Assembly (NCBI GenBank): GCA_963920665.1
Contig: OY987267.1
Coordinates: 17,546,001 to 17,610,000, forward strand
Direction: 5' to 3'
Length of the DNA stretch: 64,000 nt
Origin: Straminergon stramineum
Lineage: Eukaryota; Streptophyta; Bryopsida; Hypnales; Calliergonaceae
Below, piece by piece: positions 59,896-64,000 of this stretch (positions within the stretch are counted from its first letter, which is position 1; the number at the start of each line of letters is the position of its first letter). A program made the position numbers and the translations under genes. The notes under the pieces are model-generated. The model had not been told where the DNA came from. It did no database searches and saw only the letters and a list, made by a program, of their open reading frames with translations.

Positions 59896-62800
59896 TTACG
59901 GTGAAAATGTGTAATCACTAGGCACCTCATCAGCGTTAGGGTCAGAATCATCATCCGACTCCTCCACCCTTTCATTATCATCACGGTTATCATTCTCGTC
60001 ATCCTCCCTTCGTACTCCTTCATTTTGCACTTCATGTTCTACCTCTGAGTTCATGTTTCGCACTTCAGTATCCACGACGCCATCGCCGCTAGTTTGCACC
60101 AATTGTTTAGTCAACCTCAATGCATCTCTTGTTCCATCAAGGTTGGATGCAGGGTGTCATCTGCCTCTACTAGATTGCCCGATGTTTCAATTGGAATTGG
60201 CTTCACCTATGATGAATCTTTGGACAACATGGTTCTGTCATTTGGGATTTCTTTGTAGCCTCTCCTGCGTCTTCGTCAATCGCTTTTTCTGTCCTCTTGT
60301 GCCTTCACGCACAAGCAAGGATGATTCTCCAGGGCTAGAAATAGAGGAGGGTTGAGTGGGTTGCGGAGCTGAGGCATGGCCTTCATTATCAACTGTCCTA
60401 AGAGGACTATTATGCAAGGGCGGCCTAGTCGCACGGGTTGGTATAGACCTAGTCACCCTAGCATTGTTTGCGTTTCCTCCTCCACTTAAGGGCACCGTAC
60501 GATTCCGGTTCATAACAGCTTGCAAGGGCAAGTCTAAATCATATTCCACATTTTTTGTTTTTAAGGGACTCCGTAATGGAGAAAGTGGAACGCTTGTATG
60601 CACAACATCTTCGTCGTGTGTTGGCGGTGTTGCCTCCTCTTGCCTTTCATTTACCTCAACAACTCAAGCGGCACTTCGTAGGTTCATTACCCTTGTAGAA
60701 TCCTGATCTACAACATTTGGAGATCTTGCTTCCTTAGCTCTTGTGGGCATTGGACTATTTATGCCTTCATTGGGGTTGTCGGGACTACTTGCCCTCGTCG
60801 GCGATGAATTTATTGGAGGAGGTACATTCCTATCCCTAGCAGAGACGTAGGGTTGCAGGGGCCTTCGCGGTGCACATTGAACCTCTTCCTCCTCAGAATA
60901 GTACCTATTATTCTCAGCTGTAAATGTATTTCCATAGTTGTGTCTCCGTGGAGGACTCTTTTCTCTACGAATCAATCCTGTCCAAATATTTCCACGTAGG
61001 CGCTCTTTTGCCAGACTAATGTTCTCATTAGCTCCAGCCCTTCTGACTGGGTTGCCATCCCCTGATGATCCTGTACCTAATGGCTCCTCATTCTCTTCCG
61101 AGGTATTTCCATCCACAAGGTACTTTTCGTAGAACATTGCAGGATTGTGTCCACGTTTCTCACGTTCAAGTTTACTGTTGGTGTAGATATACACCAATGC
61201 TTCCGCCTTAGATGTGGTTAGGCGATTTCGCACTTTATTGTGCACAAACGAATACATGCTCCAATTCCTTTCACATGATGATGCTGAGCACGTCAAAGAT
61301 AGAACTCTCATTGCAATTTTTGGGAGAACATTAGCACCCACAAGATTCCACCATTGATGAGGCATTAGTTTACACTGTGTAATATCAGGAGCCTCTTCTA
61401 AGGGGTCAAAAGGACCTGTCTTCTCTTCGAATTGTGTGAGCTCCTGCAATGCCTCCATGTATGATAATCCCAATGACTCGCTCATTTTCTGAAGCACCCG
61501 ATTTAAGGCTCTTTTGGCCACACTGTCGTTACGAAGGGTTCCTACTTCAATCAAGAAAGGATTTAAGAGTGCCCCTACATAGTGTAGGTCTGTGAGCATC
61601 AATTTCCAACGAGCCTCGAATTGCGTCTCAAACTTCGTTGCAGTTTCATCATTCAGAAAAAAAGGTTCGTTTCTCAAGCTCCACATGTGCTCTTGAAGAG
61701 TCTTCATAACCAACCAAGCCTTAGGCATTGCCAGGGCTTTTCCATCAAACACTCGGAGAGCAATAATGACGGGCTCCACCACGTGCAAAAAATTCTGATA
61801 CTCCACCCAAAAAGATTCTGAATGAATGTCCTCCTCCGCTATAGTGGCTCGCGCTCTCAATATATCTCTATTTCGGCGACGTTCCAAACTAGCCTCAAAT
61901 TGCACATATGTCTCATCCATTATCACTCGAATCAATACTAACTTGCACTCCACCACACGTGATATCATGAGGAAGTTCACTACAAAGCGTGTTTTAGAAG
62001 ACATTCGCAATGCCTTGTTTAGGGAGTACTTCCGGAAGAGAGCCAATGTGGAATGGTACCTCTTGATGTACTTTACTATCTGCGTACAACGTTGTACTAT
62101 TCTCCTCACCTTGACATCCTTTGCCTAGTCTTCCAAAAGCAAGTCCAAAATGTGTGCTGCGCATCCTTGGGTATACATGTGAGGATATTTCTCTTGTAAT
62201 GCCTTCAAAGTCCCCGTCATGACAGCGGCATTGTCCGTACATAGTTGGACAATGTTTTTGGGGCCAACCTCTTCTATGTATTGCGCCATCATATTGGTTG
62301 TGTACGCAATGTCCTTCTTCTCCCCTATGGTGTCCACCGATCCAAGAAACACATCCCCTGCAGGACACACGAGCATTAAATTTAGTAATGGACGGCTATT
62401 AGTATTAGACCAACCATCCGAACAGATAGTCGCTCCGTAAACTTCGATAGAGTGCTTTGTCTACTCAGTGACCATTTTAGAAATACTTTCTTTCTTTGGC
62501 TCTATCATTCTTGTACGCAAAGCATTGTATGAAGGCGGTTGGTATCGTAGTCTTGATGCCGCTGTCTCTTTCACTGCTTTCACAAAGGCAGGATGGCGCG
62601 CAACATTGAACGCGATGCTAGCCTCATAAAAAAAGGAAGCCCACATGGTATCCAACTTTGCTCTCGTGCTACTTTGTAATGCCTCATCCATGCTAGTTTG
62701 CCTAGAAATGGAAGGGTTATTCCTCCTTCTCAAAATTGTTTGAGGAGTGGAATCTACTGAATCGGTAATAGGGAGCATTGGTTCATTCGTAGCACTAGGC

Positions 62801-63174
62801 TCCTCTGACCTCTCCCTACTTCCCTCTAAGATAGGCTCTACCATAGTCTCATCTACAACATCAAATTCTAGAACATCCTCATGCATTTGTTCAAAGCTCA
62901 TTTCCTTCGGAACAACCCCACGACAAGTCCTAAACTTTTGCAATACTGCCCATGGGATTTTCTTACATCGCTCCGATGCAGTCCTGCCGCCAAATCCAAA
63001 GTGATAGAATGCGCGCTTTCATACAAATACGGAGGTCCATCCACAGAAAACACATGTTCGTGTGTTTCCCACAAATTGACGGTCAATGTCTACAACCAAC
63101 CAAGGGTCCCACTCCTTCATGGCTCTCCTGGTATCGTTAATGGTAGTCCTCTTCCCCTCACCCCGACTAGCCAT
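59896..63174 (-). pseudogene. hAT-superfamily transposase pseudogene in one frame with seven stops
   Basis: From ATG 63174-63172 to TAA 59898-59896 a single frame covers 1092 codons. The order is a BED-type zinc finger (RTCVFCGW, then RAFYHFGF and SERCKKIPW), a linker, a DUF659-like RNase H core (ATICSDGWSNTNSRPLLNLM, LCTDNAAVMTGTLKAL, QGCAAHILDLLLED), a long helical region, and the hAT dimerisation region (LTCSASSCERNWSMYSFVHN, KVRNRLTTSKAEALVYIY). An acidic, Arg/Pro-rich C-terminus follows. Stops: TGA 63021-63019, TAG 62463-62461, TAG 62127-62125, TGA 60666-60664, 60240-60238, 60189-60187 and 60159-60157. No frameshift is present. Each stop is one transition from CGA, CAG or TGG. The 480-codon open part (62109-60664) could still be translated but lacks the zinc finger and half the catalytic core. 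Confidence 0.85.
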
Positions 63175-63451
63175 ATTGTTCCTCGCCTATGAGTTCTTAA
63201 AACAATATTATCATATGAATCAGAGACTTGATTTAGAAAAAAGAATGGCAAAGCCACTTGCTTTGAACGGTCTTTTAAACCACGCAAACCAAGTCGTTGC
63301 CCTCCAAAGAACCAAACATCCGTAAGAAGCCTCTTTCGAAGATTCAAGCCATGAGTTCATCCCCAAAGCAAGGTGAAAACCAAAGTCCGGGCCTTCAGCT
63401 TTATACTGCCATTCTGCTAGCACCACAAGTCGCCCCTTGAGAGCTAGAATG
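63175..63451. other. 5' flank of the hAT pseudogene
   Basis: It is presumably the promoter side of the transposase gene. No TATA box stands out and no other feature is seen. Confidence 0.35.
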
Positions 63452-63708
63452 CGTGCAGGAAACGGGCGACCTCGTAACAGGTGCACTCGCCCCGTGGGCG
63501 ACTGCGGGTCGACGGTTCGCACTAGGAGCACGCGTGTGGATCAAAGGGCGATTGCGGGTCCAAAGGGGGCGACTGCAGGTGGAAGGGGGGGCGACTACGG
63601 GCCTGGGGGGGGCGACTTTGGGAAGAGGGGGGCGACTGCGGGTAGAAGGGGGCGACCGTGGGTCTCAAGAGGCGACTTCGGGTACTTGAAGGGCGACCGC
63701 GCTTACGC
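63452..63708 (+). repeat. right GGCGACTGCGGGT array of the hAT locus
   Basis: About ten to twelve units of 17-21 bp, such as GGGCGACTGCGGGTCGACGG, GGGCGATTGCGGGTCCAAAG and GGGGGCGACTGCGGGTAGAA. They lie upstream of the transposase start. Open frames across this array on both strands are compositional. Confidence 0.85.
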
Positions 63709-64000
63709 TTAGGACCCAAGGCCATTTTTGTTATCCCGTTAGCGTTCCATCACTGAGTTTCTAGATGAAAGTCATCCTAGTTTAGATAGAGATTTTATTA
63801 AACCCTAAACGCTATCCAAGGGTTTGACGTGGTATTTATAGATACTTCAAAAAAAGATTTTCAAGAGTATGGTCATAGACTTAAAGAATGCAATTTTTTT
63901 TTAAACAACCACATGAAGGGAAACTCATTTCAAATCCATTCCAACAAACTTAATAAAAAATAAATAGAATTAGCTTGTACTCAAATGTGGAAAAAATTAA
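63709..64000. other. window end, AT-rich, no feature
   Basis: I see no gene. AAACCCTAAACG at 63800 resembles a telomere-type or plant leader motif. The right border of the hAT element may lie here or beyond the window. Confidence 0.35.

Noticed and set aside
63437..63725. Gly/Arg-rich ORFs over the right GGCGAC array
   Set aside because: Open in two plus frames and one minus frame because of the 20-bp GC-rich repeat; no start context or domain.
1..64000. LTR retrotransposons and rRNA or tRNA genes
   Set aside because: I looked for paired LTRs, primer-binding sites, reverse transcriptase or integrase motifs and RNA genes and found none that I could support.

Overview
The window reads as nuclear DNA of a land plant. 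It has GT-AG introns in AT-rich non-coding DNA, a plant-type polyphenol oxidase with a secretory signal peptide, a tyrosine-kinase-like (TKL) serine/threonine kinase family, and CACTA, Mutator-like, hAT, TTAA-flanked, Stowaway-like and SINE elements. The low gene density and the secreted polyphenol oxidase would suit a seed-free lineage (bryophyte, lycophyte or fern), but nothing here fixes the species.

Layout. 1-5.2 kb holds the 3' part of a kinase gene, a 20-nt microexon and an open 34-residue TPR array of about 20 units. 5.2-18 kb is gene-poor with several foldback elements. 18.3-21.8 kb is a two-exon polyphenol oxidase, GC-rich against its surroundings, with a MITE in its intron. 22-31.8 kb is mostly decayed repeats and small inverted-repeat elements. 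31.8-38.4 kb is a second, complete kinase gene with the same microexon and a broken TPR array; it is a direct paralogue of the first locus and the similarity continues about 1.5 kb downstream. A SINE sits only in copy 1 and a 10-bp-TSD foldback only in copy 2, and each paralogue preserves the other's empty site. 39-64 kb is a transposon graveyard: an unrecognised decayed multi-exon gene, a Mutator-like transposase pseudogene split by a 5.7-kb non-autonomous CACTA element, a decayed gene with a DGNH motif, and an hAT transposase pseudogene between two arrays of a GGCGAC-type repeat.

Most interesting points. (1) The kinase combines an N-terminal helical region that I think resembles HeLo/MLKL-type four-helix bundles, a kinase domain with DFN in place of DFG, and, in copy 1, an optional fusion to a long, recently homogenised TPR array. 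Two mutually exclusive 3' exons predict a kinase-only and a kinase-TPR form. (2) The hAT pseudogene keeps one reading frame for 3.3 kb, broken only by seven stops. Those stops, and most others in decayed genes here, lie one C:G to T:A transition from CGA, CAG, CAA or TGG, as expected for deamination of methylated cytosine. (3) Insertions nest and can be ordered in time, including a TTAA-flanked element inside intron 1 of the second kinase gene.

The intact-looking genes are the polyphenol oxidase, kinase copy 2 in its kinase-only form, and kinase copy 1 as far as the window shows it. I see no functional link between the oxidase and the kinases.
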